Source: Sepioteuthis lessoniana (Eukaryota; Mollusca; Cephalopoda; Myopsida; Loliginidae). Taken from it: 64,000 nucleotides of DNA. The notes beneath the pieces were generated by a model. That model was not told the DNA's origin, did no database searches, and saw only the letters and a program-made list of their open reading frames with translations. The position numbers and the translations under genes are program-made. The first letter of the stretch is position 1. Each line of letters begins with the position of its first letter. Below, piece after piece: positions 11,534-22,504 of this stretch. Location: positions 119,205 to 183,204 of the forward strand of contig CAUZXS010002432.1 in assembly GCA_963585895.1 (NCBI GenBank), read 5' to 3'.

Positions 11534-12205
11534 TCCCATCTTGCAAACCATCCTAATAAGAAGAGCCCAGATGATGGACATTGCTGGGGAAGTAAGGACT
11601 CATAAGTGACATTTTCCAATGAACTCCTATACATTAACACACCAGTATTGGCTGACCAACTTACATTCATCAACTCTATGTGGACCAACTTACATATATT
11701 CACCAACTTACATTCATCCACTATATATGGACACTCAGAGAACTTGCCAAGAACAATGACCAATGGTGACGGATGGTGAGTGAGAATCAAGGTAATCTGT
11801 GCAGTTAGCACTCCTTGATAATGGTGATAATGATGAGAGCTAACAGTTGCAAAACATAAAATACAAACATATAGACTTACACTTTATTTTCCCCTAATAC
11901 AACAGAAATTAATAATGATTGACAGTGTTTCGTCTAATAAAAAATATTCAGAATAACATTGGATGGATAGATGTTTTCTCATTGCTTATCAGTTGGAGTA
12001 CAACACTGTGACAAAAAATTAACATAAATGTCTACACCAAAAATATTTTTACAAACAGCAAAAGAAGTGTGTTTTATAATATTTCTACTAATATTTCAAA
12101 CATTTATTTGCATCATCTTCAGAATATTTTTTACAAACAGTATGCCAATTGAAGAATAAGAGAGCAGAATTTAAATACATGTAAAGTTTATGCCACAATA
12201 TCAGT
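11534..12205. other. Unrecognised sequence with a short direct-repeat cluster
   Basis: At 11650-11725 the motif 'accaacttacat' occurs three times with spacers. The remainder is AT-rich with nothing recognised. Confidence 0.4.
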
Positions 12206-12288
12206 CACATACTATATCACCCATAAATAGATATATCCCAATTGACTACTTTATAAAAAAGTAATTTTCTTCTCAACCAAACACACCT

Positions 12289-12792
12289 CAGCCTTGTTGG
12301 TTGGAGCTGTAGAATACACTGACTGCACCTCTACAGAGAAGAAAAAACCTCACCAATGAGTGTCGAAGATATGACACTAAACCATTTAATGATGAGGCTC
12401 CAGTCTTGGAGCTTTGAGGAATGTGGTGTACCTGTTCATTGCCATTACTTTCAGGTCCACTCTGACCCAGAGAGGTAGTTCTTGTTTGATCCCATCTATG
12501 AGTCAAATAGAACTGTTTAATCGTTTACTATATTTGAGACCATTTAACAGTGTGCAGACAAATGATTTATATTAAATTGAATTTGCATTAGATAGCAATG
12601 CTTGAAACTACCTAACTGTATGCAAATTATTGTTAGCAATACTTGAAACCATTTAACTGTGTGCAAATAAATGAGCTCTGGATTGTTTAAAAAATGTTAC
12701 AAACAAACTAGTCACTGAAAAATCGCATATGTATACACAGGATTTGGCATTAAATAACCATCAAGGGTTGATATTCCATTAAATAAAATAAC
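12289..12792 (+). mobile_element. Family A retroposon copy, second internal-array subtype
   Basis: Head 'ggttggagctgtagaatac', then 'gacactaaaccatttaatga', 'ccattactttcaggtccact' and 'tctatgagtcaaatagaac'. Its internal array has units of the type 'cttgaaaccatttaactgtg', not the 'ttcagtttagcataag' units of the copies at 7975 or 58878. It ends with the shared tail 'tttggcattaaataaccatc…gatattcc' plus an A-rich end. Inserted in a family T element. Confidence 0.8.
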
Positions 12793-12926
12793 CTAAGCAA
12801 ACATCAAAATTTTATTATTTCAAGTACAACATTATACAATCAAAACAAATATTATTTATTTCCAAACTCCCAAAGAGTTAGATTTTTTAACCAGAAATAA
12901 AACATCTCTGTAACCACAAATAAAAT

Positions 12927-12928
<2 letters not shown>

Positions 12929-12982
<54 letters not shown>
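12929..12982. repeat. (TA)n microsatellite
   Basis: About 27 TA units. Confidence 0.97.
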
Positions 12983-12984
<2 letters not shown>

Positions 12985-13325
12985 CATGTTTTATGAAATA
13001 ATAAAGACAAATTTTGTCTGTATAATTAATTTAAGATCCTTTCAAGTTTTCTAATAAGTGTCTTAGTTTCAGGTTGGAATTGGTAGATGAATTTCCCAAA
13101 ATTGTCCCAAGCATTTTCAGACCCTTCATAGGCCATCATCAGAGGTTGCTTGCTTGTGTAAGGAGTATTTGTATTTTTTTAAAATGAGTTTTGAAAGTTT
13201 ATACTATAACGAAAATATGGGAACATACAAACAAACCTTACACAAGCAAGCAACTAAGATACTTATCAGAAAACTTGAAAGGATCTTAGATAAATTATAC
13301 AGACAAAATTCATCTTCATTATTTA
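12985..13325. repeat. Imperfect inverted repeat around a short loop
   Basis: The segment 13012-13072 ('gtctgtataattaat…agtttt') pairs with 13254-13314, and the inner block 'gttgcttgcttgtgtaag' (13147-13164) pairs exactly with 'cttacacaagcaagcaac' (13237-13254). The left arm has about 75 bp (13073-13146) with no partner. The open frame at 13154-13480 crosses it and is not credible as a gene. Confidence 0.75.
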
Positions 13326-13359
13326 ACGAAGCATGCTTAAATGAATTACTGCTGCCTAA

Positions 13360-13462
<103 letters not shown>

Positions 13463-13510
13463 AGGTGTACATATTTTTGAACTGCTTGAATCAATTTCTG
13501 TTTAAACCAA

Positions 13511-13592
13511 TTCCAGCTTGATCCCAAAAATTAAGCTACAATAGGCCTGCTCAGTATTCAGATGGGTGACCACTTGGAAATAGCAGGTAACA
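13511..13592 (+). pseudogene. 5S rRNA-derived fragment
   Basis: Aligns along its length with animal 5S rRNA from about position 30 to 110: 'cttgatccc', 'ttaagc', 'ggcctgctcagtatt', 'gatgggtgaccacttgg' and 'aatagcaggt' all fall at the right spacing. That span covers the internal promoter elements (box A, intermediate element, box C). The first 30 nt and the last 10 nt are absent, and there are about 25 differences, so it is not a functional gene. It may be a 5S pseudogene or the head of a 5S-derived SINE. Confidence 0.8.
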
Positions 13593-14345
13593 AAAGTAAT
13601 TTGTGTATCTGACAAGAAAAAACTTAGTAAATTCTGAAGAGAGAATAACATTTTTCTTTTTTAATTAACTTTTTTTGCAGTGGGAGAAGAATTTAAGAAA
13701 CTTGAGGAATAATGTTCAAATGTGTTGAACTGCAGACGACCATATACATTTCATGACTAGCTTATTCCTTTCTTGGTCTGGTTGAGAACTTTAGTAACCC
13801 CCCACCATATCATGAGAATCCAAAATAAGAATTGTGTAAGATAGTGAGTAAGGACACTCAGTGTAGCTGCCCCATTTCGACACCAACTTAATGATTGACA
13901 TGTTTCTGTGATTGTAACAGGTGTCACCACAGCAAAGATATGAAAACCAAAATTGGAATGTAGATTTAAGGAAAATATGAATTTCAGTTGGTTAATACGG
14001 AAATATGAGCAAAGATAGAAGACTGGGTTTTGCATTTGGATTTGAAAGTTACAGCTGAGGCATGGAAACAGACAAATGTTTCTTCTTTCCCTAATAATAA
14101 TTAGAAACCCTATGACGAAGGCCAGTCTTTGATGGAAAAAAAAACAAGTAATAAAGTAGGAAAATACAAAAAAACAAAAAAGAGCCTGTCCATTTCTTTT
14201 TTATCCTCAACAAGAATGACAATTGATGGCTTTTGAGCTCTGTCCTTGGGCAGGTGGGAGCAAGACCCTTTTGGGATTTAACAATGTGGCTTAATCAATT
14301 TAACTGAGTTTAGTAAAACTAAAGAAATAAAAGGTGGACTGATAA
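13593..14345. other. Unrecognised sequence downstream of the 5S fragment
   Basis: The minus-strand open frame at 13757-14035 (92 codons) shows no recognised domain. If the 5S fragment heads a SINE its body would lie here, but no second copy exists in the window to define it. Confidence 0.4.
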
Positions 14346-14349
14346 CTTT

Positions 14350-16270
14350 TCACTATTCCCTTGTTGTATATATATATCTAAATGTTACTTTATATTTGTA
14401 TGCTTGTAAAAGCTGTGAGCATATTTTAAGGTATAGGTATGCAATATATCTGTGCATTTGCAGATTGGCATATATACAGTTATTGGTATATATAAGTTCA
14501 CTATTACCAATTCTCTTTGTAAAAAGTTAATTTTCTTTTAAACCAAAGAAAATAGGATCTTATTATTTCTATTGGAACATTATAAAATCAAAACTGATAT
14601 TATTGCAAGCTAATTCTTGTTTAGAGAACTTCAATACTGTTGAATAATGTTCCACTGGAAATTATAAAATCCTGGATTTTTATTAGATCAATACATTTAA
14701 AATTCTTTAAAGAATAACAGATTTTCCCATTGAATTAGTAATTGAATGATAATTTTATGGGGTCTGCATCATGTTGGATGTCATTCTTTATCTATTTATA
14801 ATGAAAATTCTTGTTATGTTTGTAACTGTAATGTACAAAAAAAACAGCACTCCATAGTGCAATTTCTATTCAAAAATTCTCTAATTTTGAGAATAATGCA
14901 ATTTTCAGTTCCACTTATGAATGAGTGATAATTTTTGGGCACTATGTTCCTGATGAATATAATTTTTGAATCATGAAAATTCTTGCAATTCTAAATAGAA
15001 GGATGAATATCATCATGGATCACTGTTACAAGGGAACCCAGCAGTTTCACAGGTCATCTTGTTAAATTTAATATTTCCTCAGCTTCAAGTCTAGGCATTT
15101 ACACTATGATCCAAACTAACACAAAACCAATTTCAAGAATATTTTTTATTGATTCCAATAAGAACAAAATGCCACAGAAATAAGAATTTAGACTTTGATC
15201 AGATCTTTGTACAGTTAACTCTTTTTTTAACATTTGCCATAAATGCTGAAGGTTGTGGTTGCCAGAAGAACTTGAAACACTCAAAATAACAAAACCTGAA
15301 TCATCTACTTGGCATATAAGATACTCAGAATAAAATCCACTTTTGTTTTGTATCAAAATAGATTTCTTACTCATTGCTTATGTTAAAATTAAATTATAAT
15401 CTTTCTTTGTTTTCTTTTGGTGGTGTATTTTAAATAAACCCAGTTGTTTGCATTTTTAAGCCTGGTACTGGATTTTCTTTTTGTTAGAATAGTTATGTTT
15501 TGAATTTATCTTATTGGACTGGGACAAAAATTCTCAGTTCTATCTTTTGAGAAATATTTGAGAATTTTAAAAGTGTCTTAGAAGTTTATTCAGATCTTTG
15601 TTACTTGTGCTTTCATTCGAATGTAGTATTTTATATACAAGCATTAAGAAACATTCAGTAATAAAGACAACGGTTTCCACATGAACATTTATGCAAACAA
15701 ACAGTTATATGCAAATATAATAAGAATTTTAGTAATAAATAGGTAAAAAATGATGCAGACCCCATAAAATTATCAGTGAATTACAAACTGGTCTGGGAAT
15801 TACTTTACAAAGAGTATTTTGAAAGTATTGATCTAATAAAAAATTCAGGATTTTATCATTTCTAGTTGGACATTATGCAACCAAAACTGATATCATTAGG
15901 TATTATTTATTACCAAATTCTACAGCATTAAAGCTCTCTAACCAAAAATTAAATAAGCATATATTAGAGGTCGATTCATTTTGAGACTGCTACATATTCA
16001 TAATTTTGGTTAAAGAGTTTCACTGTTGTGAACTAATGCCTGATAATATCCATTTTGACAGTATAATGTTTCCCTAGAAATTATAAAACCCTTTTATCTT
16101 TGATTTAAAAGAAAATTAACTTTTTATTTTAAAAGTTTTTATACCATATAAAAACTAATCTAAACTGCATATATATACTTACAGGCATGTATTTGTATAA
16201 TAAAATATACTCACAGCTTTTACAAACACACAAATAAAGGATCATTCTGAAATACATATACAAGATCATA
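14350..16270. repeat. 1.9-kb imperfect inverted duplication
   Basis: Sequence from 14350 to about 14835 is repeated in inverted order at about 15660-16270. Anchors include 'gcttgtaaaagctgtgagca' (14403) against 'ctcacagcttttacaaa' (16212), and 'aattttatggggtctgcat' (14751) against 'atgcagaccccataaaatt' (15752). The right arm holds a longer family T-like element (15840-16115) that is internally deleted in the left arm. About 820 bp of single-copy sequence separates the arms. Arm divergence shows this is old. Confidence 0.75.
14836..15660. other. Spacer of the inverted duplication, no gene recognised
   Basis: The longest open frame is minus strand 15099-15374 (91 codons). It resembles no transposase motif that I can see. 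I would not call it a gene without expression evidence. Confidence 0.4.
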
Positions 16271-16715
16271 GAGAAAATTTCTGAATTCAACCTTTTTTTA
16301 TTCAGTTTTATTTATTTTTTAAAATTATTTCAAAAAATAATGCGCCAAATGTATTGACCTTCAGGATGAATATGTGGAATAGCATTTATGTTTCATGGCT
16401 TAAGATTATTCCTTCTTTTATCCAGATCAATAACTTTTCAACACCTGCTCATAGACATATCCACATATTCATTTAATTATATTATTTTCATTGATTTAGA
16501 CTGAGTATCAGTAAAACCTGCCAAACTGAACATGTTTTTAAATCCAGAGCCTGATTGAATACAGTGAAGTCAGATTTAAGGTTCAACCCAATACAATTAA
16601 AGGAAACAGTTGGTAATGTTTTTTTTCTTGATCAGAGAGAAAAAAATGCCTATACACTTTACGAATAAATGTTAATTTTGAGAGTAAAAATAGATTTTTT
16701 TTAAATTACACATAA
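16271..16715. other. AT-rich sequence, nothing recognised
   Basis: No repeat family or coding signal recognised. Confidence 0.5.
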
Positions 16716-16719
16716 GGGT

Positions 16720-17135
16720 CATTCCATTACTAAGGTGAATTTTGCCTAAGGAGTTGGAAATAGGAAGCATTGTTTACAGTTGTACCTTTTTCAAGGAAAT
16801 CAATGGTGATGGGTTCATTCATGTCTCAGAAGACTGTCAGCATGACCTTCTTTATTGACTGCTGCACCTGGAACATTTTTTTTACTGGCAAGTCAATATG
16901 TTTCCATTCTAAGGAGTGTCTTTTTGACATAGTGGCAAACCCATTCATGAGCATTTTTTTTTCTAAAACATGCTTCTCTATACACAACATGCATTCTTCT
17001 GTAAATCTCTGCCAGGAAAAATTTGATGACAGTGCTGTGTTCAAACCTGGTGCTCTCTGTTTGATTTGCCGCCATTTTGAATAGTCTCAAAACAAACATA
17101 TCCGTGAGATTAAAAGGATTTTTGCAGTAAAACAA
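16720..17135 (-). pseudogene. Mariner transposase fragment
   Basis: Minus-strand frames read in sequence ALSSNFSWQRFTEECM, KHVLEKK, WVCHYVKKTLLRMETY, RHSLEWKHIDLPVKKMF, QVQQSIKKVMLTVF, and after a frame change PITIDFLEKGTTVNNASYF. This is the stretch of a mariner transposase around the first catalytic Asp (usually '…TCDEMWV…') to the block before the second. The Asp-Glu pair is lost, since the sequence reads directly into WVCHYV. At least two frameshifts. The N- and C-terminal ends and terminal repeats were not found. Confidence 0.8.
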
Positions 17136-17477
17136 TTCTAAACAACACAGAGTTTACATTTATAGAAAAAATTCTAAAAAGAAATTAACTTTACTTTTTC
17201 AAAAAGAATTTTTGTATCAGTTTAAAAACTAAAACAGCAGTGACAATATTTGCAAATAAAACAGTGCCAAATATAAAATATAACAGTCAATATTACAATA
17301 ATATCATTTAAGAGAAAAAGAGAATAAAATCAATCACCTCACAACTCTAAGTTCCTCAATTCCTTGAACATCAGTAATGCTTGGTGATTAAATATGAATA
17401 TGGAGGTAATTTTATTTTAAATTAATAACATATATGCACATATTGATATGTATCTGTAAGGGAACATATATATAAGT
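17136..17477. other. AT-rich sequence, nothing recognised
   Basis: The motif 'aaaaggatttttgcagtaaa' at about 17112 recurs inside the Tc1 relic at about 18880. Otherwise unannotated. Confidence 0.5.
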
Positions 17478-17698
17478 AGTAAATTGGCTGACCGTAGTCA
17501 AGGGTGACCCGAAGGCTCCCTTTCCAATAGCTACTACACCGAGGTGTAGGAGAGGATGCTACTCCTTTGACTGGATTGCTCCACTTACCCTTGATCCGTA
17601 CCTTTTAATGCTGAGTGTTAAGCTAGGAGGCATCAGCTGCCATTTTTTGAGTCTTTGGTATGAACCCTGATCTCCCAGGCCATAGACGAACACTCAAA
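17478..17698 (-). mobile_element. SINE-S copy (tRNA-derived)
   Basis: Reads on the minus strand as a truncated tRNA-like head (box A partly lost), box B region, 'actcaaaaaatgg', 'ttaacactcagcatt', 'aagggtaagtggagcaatcc', 'gtagtagctattgg' and 'gggtcacccttgac'. The order is the same as in the other ten copies or fragments of this family here. Transcription by RNA polymerase III is expected for such SINEs; this copy is probably silent. Confidence 0.85.
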
Positions 17699-17699
17699 T

Positions 17700-17704
<5 letters not shown>

Positions 17705-17738
<34 letters not shown>
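17705..17738. repeat. (TA)n microsatellite
   Basis: About 16 TA units at the head end of the adjacent SINE-S copy. Confidence 0.95.
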
Positions 17739-17740
<2 letters not shown>

Positions 17741-18109
17741 ATGACATGTAAAAGTATTGTACTCGTGAAATTTTAATATTTTTTTGAAAATAATTTCTAT
17801 AATGGCTACAAGCTTCAAACTTCACCAGAATATATTAAATACTCAAGATATACAATGTATAAGGAAAAAGGGCAAATATCAGTTTACACCTAAATTTATA
17901 GACAAATTTGATATGTAAACACCAGCAAAAATTTTGTATACTTTCCAAAAATATGAATAAAACAATAAAATTGTCAATTTGGAATTGAATTCTATTCAAA
18001 TTTTTAATTTCAAAATGTTTATCAACCAACCAGACAACACCATGGACAAAAACTGACAATTTAAAAAGTCTGTGTGTACTGTTTTTCCAGCTGGAACATG
18101 CAAAGGTTT

Positions 18110-18782
18110 TCACATAGTCAAATACAAAGGAATTGTCGCAAGAAATTTAGAGAGGAATAATTGTCCATCATCATTGTGAAATGGGATATCAAAAGATTTC
18201 CAGTAAACTCAAAATAGTTATCAGTACAATTAGAGCCATTATTCAAAAATGGAAGTAACACGTCCTGACAATAGATCTGCCTCAAACAAGATGCCCTCAT
18301 AAATAAATGAAATAGTTAAATCAATTTGTTGGGAAGTAATTCAAAAGCCATTGATAAACCAGGAATCTAGAGACAGGTGGGACAGAAGTGAGCAAGGATA
18401 CAATTAGTCGGGCATTCCATTGTTGAAGATTTCATTCTCAGATTCCACACTTTTGAAGCTCAGTCCCATAAAGTCTTGTCTACTCTTTCCTTATAATCAT
18501 CTCAAGTAGCCTAAATCATTCTAGGATAAAAAAAACAAAAAAAAAAACATATGGTCTAACCAGACAAAAATTGAACTCTTGGGTGGAAATAGTTCTAAAC
18601 ATGTCTGTAGAAAACCACATTACTCTCAAACTACAATGCCAATGATTGAACAAAGTGATGAGGGTGGTTTTTTCCTAGGAGTATGGGTACAGTACATATT
18701 GAAGAAACAATGGACAGTGCTATATGCTGTAAAATATTGGAGAACTTATTTTAATCTTCAATAATATATAATAAATAAAAAG

Positions 18783-18820
<38 letters not shown>

Positions 18821-19165
18821 ATATCTTCAACTACAGAGGTTTTGGATTTTCCATGATAATGATTAGAAATGATTAAAAGGATTTTTGCAGTAAAACAGAG
18901 AAAATGAGAGTGATTAAAGGCAAAGAAAATAAGAGTTTTAGAGTACCCAAGTTAGTCACCTAAATCCTGACCTAAATCCTGTGGAAAATCTATAGAAGGA
19001 GTTTAAACTTAGGAGTACCCAAATCTTGAACAATATGAAGGTGAATTCTCTATAGGAGGGAAATATAATGGGATTTAATTTCTGTAAGAAACTTATTTCA
19101 AATCATTCTAAACATCCAGCTGACATCATAGTAAATAAGGGTCACACTATCAAATAATGAATTTC
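18110..19165 (+). pseudogene. Tc1-like transposase relic
   Basis: Plus-strand frames read as a decayed Tc1 family protein. An N-terminal helix-turn-helix part is hardly readable (about 18170-18540). At 18555 TRQKLNSWVE/TKIELLGGNS matches the block after the first catalytic Asp, and KPHYSQTTMP follows. At about 18960 comes LNPDLNPVENL, the block with the last catalytic acid, and about 19120 VNKGHTIK, the family's C-terminal signature. Many stops and a (TC)n/(TA)n array (18782-18822) break the frame. Terminal repeats were not found. Confidence 0.75.
18782..18822. repeat. (TC)n/(TA)n microsatellite inside the Tc1 relic
   Basis: About 9 TC units then about 12 TA units, between the central and C-terminal transposase blocks. 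Confidence 0.95.
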
Positions 19166-19392
19166 ATTTATCAATCTGAGTCCAAAACTTTTCTGTATGA
19201 CTTATATGTTGAATTTGTCAATAAATTTAGATGTAGGTAAATATTTCCTCTTTTCTCCTTCTACATACTATATCTTAAGTATTTACTATATTCAGATGAA
19301 GTTTGAAGATAGTATCATCAACAGAAATCATTTCCTGAAAAAAACTTTAAAAGTTCCATGGAACCAACACTTTTGGGCATCAATATATATAT

Positions 19393-19652
19393 AGGCCTAA
19401 TGAGTAGAGTGTTCACCAATGGTCCACGAGACGAGAATTCAATCTCAGGTCGAATCATACCAAAGACTCAAAAAATGGTACTTGATATCACCTTGCTTAA
19501 CACTCAGCATTATAAAGTAAGGATCAAGGGTAAAGTGGAGCAATCCAGGGAAGAAGTAGTGTTCCCCACTACACCTCGGTGTCATAGCTATTGAAAAGGG
19601 AGCCTTTGGGTCACCCTTGATTAAGGTCACCAACTTTACTTTTACTTATATA
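19393..19652 (+). mobile_element. SINE-S copy (tRNA-derived)
   Basis: Nearly full length. tRNA-like head with box A 'cctaatgagtagagtg' and box B 'aattcaatctcagg', then 'actcaaaaaatggtacttga', 'cttaacactcagcattataa', 'aaagtggagcaatccaggg', 'cacctcggtgtcatagctat', 'gggtcacccttga' and the 3' end 'caccaactttact' followed by TTAC/TTAT repeats. Flanked by short TA tracts on both sides, which could be a target-site duplication. The open frames across it are not genes. Confidence 0.92.
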
Positions 19653-19804
19653 TATATAAATTCAACAGCTTGAGAGGGTTACGAATCCACAAGGCATGCT
19701 GGTGCAAACAACGTAATTCTCCTACCAGAGAATGTAAATTGAATGATGGGCTTATGAATCAGGAATATATACATTTTTTTTAAAACAACAATTGGTCACA
19801 TTTA

Positions 19805-19915
19805 AAAAAGCATTGATATAAATCAATGCTCTAAAAAATTAACAGAAAATTTTCTTGTTTGATCTGAAGAAGTCCTGTTAATTTTTTAGAGCATTGATTT
19901 ATATCAATGCTTTTT
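19805..19915. repeat. Perfect 41-bp inverted repeat with nested palindrome
   Basis: Arms 19805-19845 and 19875-19915 are perfect reverse complements over 41 bp, separated by a 29-bp loop. Each arm itself contains the palindrome 'gcattgat-ataa-atcaatgc'. The outer bases continue as A- and T-runs. Could be a tiny foldback element, a transcribed hairpin, or a cruciform-prone site. No flanking TA or longer duplication was clearly seen. Confidence 0.95.
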
Positions 19916-19924
19916 AATAAGGTG

Positions 19925-20337
19925 GAAATAAATTTATTATCTTAATATGACAGATCATTGTTTGTTTTTTTTTAAATAATTTGCTCTGTGGATTTTATTT
20001 GCATTGAGCTCTTGACTGGGATTACTTAAATTTAATATTCTATTTTTTGATATTTCTATTGTCCTGCTTGAAATTGTTCCCTGCTCCAGATTTACTGGAT
20101 TAAATACTGTATTACATATTTGCAATACCAGAGGCAATGACTGAGTGAATGCTGTAACACTCCAGGGTGAGGCTTCAGGAATGTATAGCTCATGAAGGCA
20201 TAAATTTGGACAATATAATTCTTTAAAACTAAGTGAGGAAAATGACAAAACAAAATGGCTAATATGATCTATGTTGTTTTTTATTTATCTATTTTCCAAA
20301 TCTGAGAAATTATTCTGCTTGACCCTTTATATCTATC

Positions 20338-20340
<3 letters not shown>
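19925..20340. other. Unrecognised sequence with one weak open frame
   Basis: A 97-codon minus-strand frame (19955-20248) has no recognised domain. The (TG)n array follows. Confidence 0.4.

Positions 20341-20344
<4 letters not shown>

Positions 20345-20409
<65 letters not shown>
20345..20409. repeat. (TG)n microsatellite
   Basis: About 32 uninterrupted TG units. Confidence 0.98.
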
Positions 20410-20412
<3 letters not shown>

Positions 20413-20779
20413 TAGATCAATAAGTTCATAGTCTAATATTAATTGAATTTTGAAATTCAATGTTTAGTCTATATGATTAATATTTACCTCTGAATTAACT
20501 TTATAGAAAAGAGATTAAGCTTAAAATAAATATTTCTTACGTAAAAAAAGCTTTCTTCATAATTAGGTTATGAACTTACTGATGTAATCAGACTAACAGA
20601 AGTTATGCAGCAATGAGACTTCAGTTCTGAAGTAAGTGACCACTTACTTTTAGCAAGAGGGGAAAATCACTGGAATCATCAGTCTGCAATCTATCTTGAA
20701 TAAGCAACCTCACACCTGTATACAAGACTTAGCAAAGATTAATGAATAAAATCATTCTTATATAACTGCATACAAGTTG

Positions 20780-21160
20780 CATAAAAATATATTGAGGCTG
20801 AAACAGTATTTAACAAGACAGAAATGCATAATAAATAAAACATTAATTTTCTTCAAAATTGTCCTCTTGGCCTTCAACATATGAAATCAATTGACTTTTC
20901 CAAGCATCTCTTAAACTCTTCTTTTGATAGGTGTATAACTGCAATCTATTTTTTAAATATACTCTTCATCCTTAAATCTTACTCATGAGATGAATTTTCC
21001 GTTGAGTAAATAAGAAAAAGTTGCATGGGTTTATATCTGGCAAATATCGAGGATGTACAAATTTATATTTCATCAAAAACTGCTGTTCACATAATTTTGA
21101 GACTGACTTCAAAACTTTTTAAAAATTGGCCCTAACTAGTCTAGATAAAATCTAGATGCA
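20780..21160 (-). pseudogene. Mariner G relic, transposase C-terminal part
   Basis: Minus-strand frames give FVHPRYLPDINPCNFFLF, corresponding to the mariner 'HPPYSPDLAPCDFFLF' block. After stops they end EGQEDNFEEN at about 20852. The catalytic Asp of the 'CDFF' block reads Asn. The right terminal motif 'gctgaaacagtatttaa' near 20780 resembles the other G copies. Confidence 0.75.
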
Positions 21161-21205
21161 TCATCACATTATACATGTGCATGTGTGTGAAAAAATATAT
21201 ATATA

Positions 21206-22504
21206 CACTACCAGTTAAAATTATTTGCAACCATGAAAATTTTTGATTCCTCATCCTAAAAGTGTTATTTTTAATGAAACTAGATAAGCATCACAATGTT
21301 TTTACTCTTTATACTAAATTCAAGTCTTCCTTAGCCACATTAAGTACAAATTAAGCCAAAAAATACAAAAAAACTTCTTAAACTTTTAATTAATCAAATT
21401 GACCCCTTTGGCCACTATCACTGCTTCACAGATTCTTGGCATTCTTTCCATCAAGACATCAGTTGAATGATGTGCTGTTCCTCTTTGTTTTTAATGTACC
21501 TCTGGCAGAGTTTACTCGTGTGCTTTGGGTCATTAACTTGCATGAGTACAAATCCTTGATCCACAAGCTGTGTTCTAGATGGAATTGTGTGATGCTACAG
21601 TAAGCTGTGATAGCTGGTCTGATTTAATTTGCCCTTCACCTGATGCAAATCCTCAACTTTGCAATAGGCAAAAGCTTCCCACACTATTACAAAGCCTCCT
21701 TTATGCTTTATGGTTGATGAGGTACATGGTGTTGTAGCTCTTTCACCAATTCTTCACCACACACAGACCCTCTTGGCCCACTGGAGCCTTTTGACATTGT
21801 TTTACTTCTTCAACAGTACTTTCTTGACTGGAATTCAGCCATATAGGCCTGCTCTACAGAGTCTTCTCCTCACATTGGATGTTGACACATTTTTTCTCGA
21901 CATTGGTTCAGATGTACAGTGATATTTGAAGCAGTCAGCCTCCTGTCATGCAAGCTGTTCACTCTGAAGAAATTGTCCTAAAATTGGTAGAATCTAGCAA
22001 GCAGTAATTCAACACAATATGTGAACAATGTGAGTTCAAGTGGTTGTATAATGTAACTTTTGGAAAACGTTTTATTCATGCTCATTACTAAAGAAGAAAA
22101 ACCACTTCAAATCAATTTTTCAAAAAATATCTACTAAGGTCAAAGTTACTGAGGAAGACTTGTATTTAGTATAATAAATAAAATCATTGTGGTGCTTAAC
22201 TTGTTTAATTAAAAATAACACTTTTGGGATGAGAAATTGTTGTATCATAGTAAGGAAGAGATACACAGTGAAAATAGAGTTAACTATTTATTAACTGAAG
22301 TGGTACAGTCCAACAAATATTATTAGTCTCGTACTGTTAGTGTTACATCAGAAGTTGGTCTTACTATTGATCGAGATCTTTCAATACTGACCATGCTTAA
22401 GAAACACGTCTTTTATTCCTCCGAGATACAGGAAGTCACATGGTACAAGCCACTATACACCAGAAATAAAAAATGGGGGTAGCAAATAATTTTGACTGGT
22501 AGTG
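21206..22504 (-). mobile_element. Tc1-like transposon, defective
   Basis: A 1,299-bp element flanked by TA, with terminal repeats 'cactaccagttaaaattatt' on the left and the complement of 'cactaccagtcaaaattatt' on the right. That is the classic Tc1 family terminal motif. The minus-strand transposase can be read in pieces: RRRLCRAGLYG, QWAKRVCV, GERATTPCT, KVEDLHQVKGKLNQT and NDPKHTSKLCQRYIK. The stretch between QWAKR and GERA, about 40 residues including the first catalytic Asp, is deleted, and stops interrupt the rest. In the second catalytic block the usual QDNDPKHT reads QVNDPKHT. Not functional. Confidence 0.92.

Larger units (their letters stand above)
12208..12990 (+). mobile_element. 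Family T element interrupted by family A
   Basis: The left part at 12208-12288 begins with the family T terminal motif 'tatcacccataaata' and contains 'taattttcttctcaaccaaa'. The sequence resumes after the family A insertion at about 12795 with 'caaaattttattatttc', 'acaatcaaaacaaatatta' and 'tttccaaactc', the order seen in the complete copy at 61959. The right end runs into the (TA)n array at 12929 and the right terminal repeat is not seen. Confidence 0.6.

Noticed and set aside
11410..11811. 133-codon minus-strand open frame as a host gene
   Set aside because: It starts outside and runs through a recent 88-bp tandem repeat. No domain, and no supporting flanking signals.
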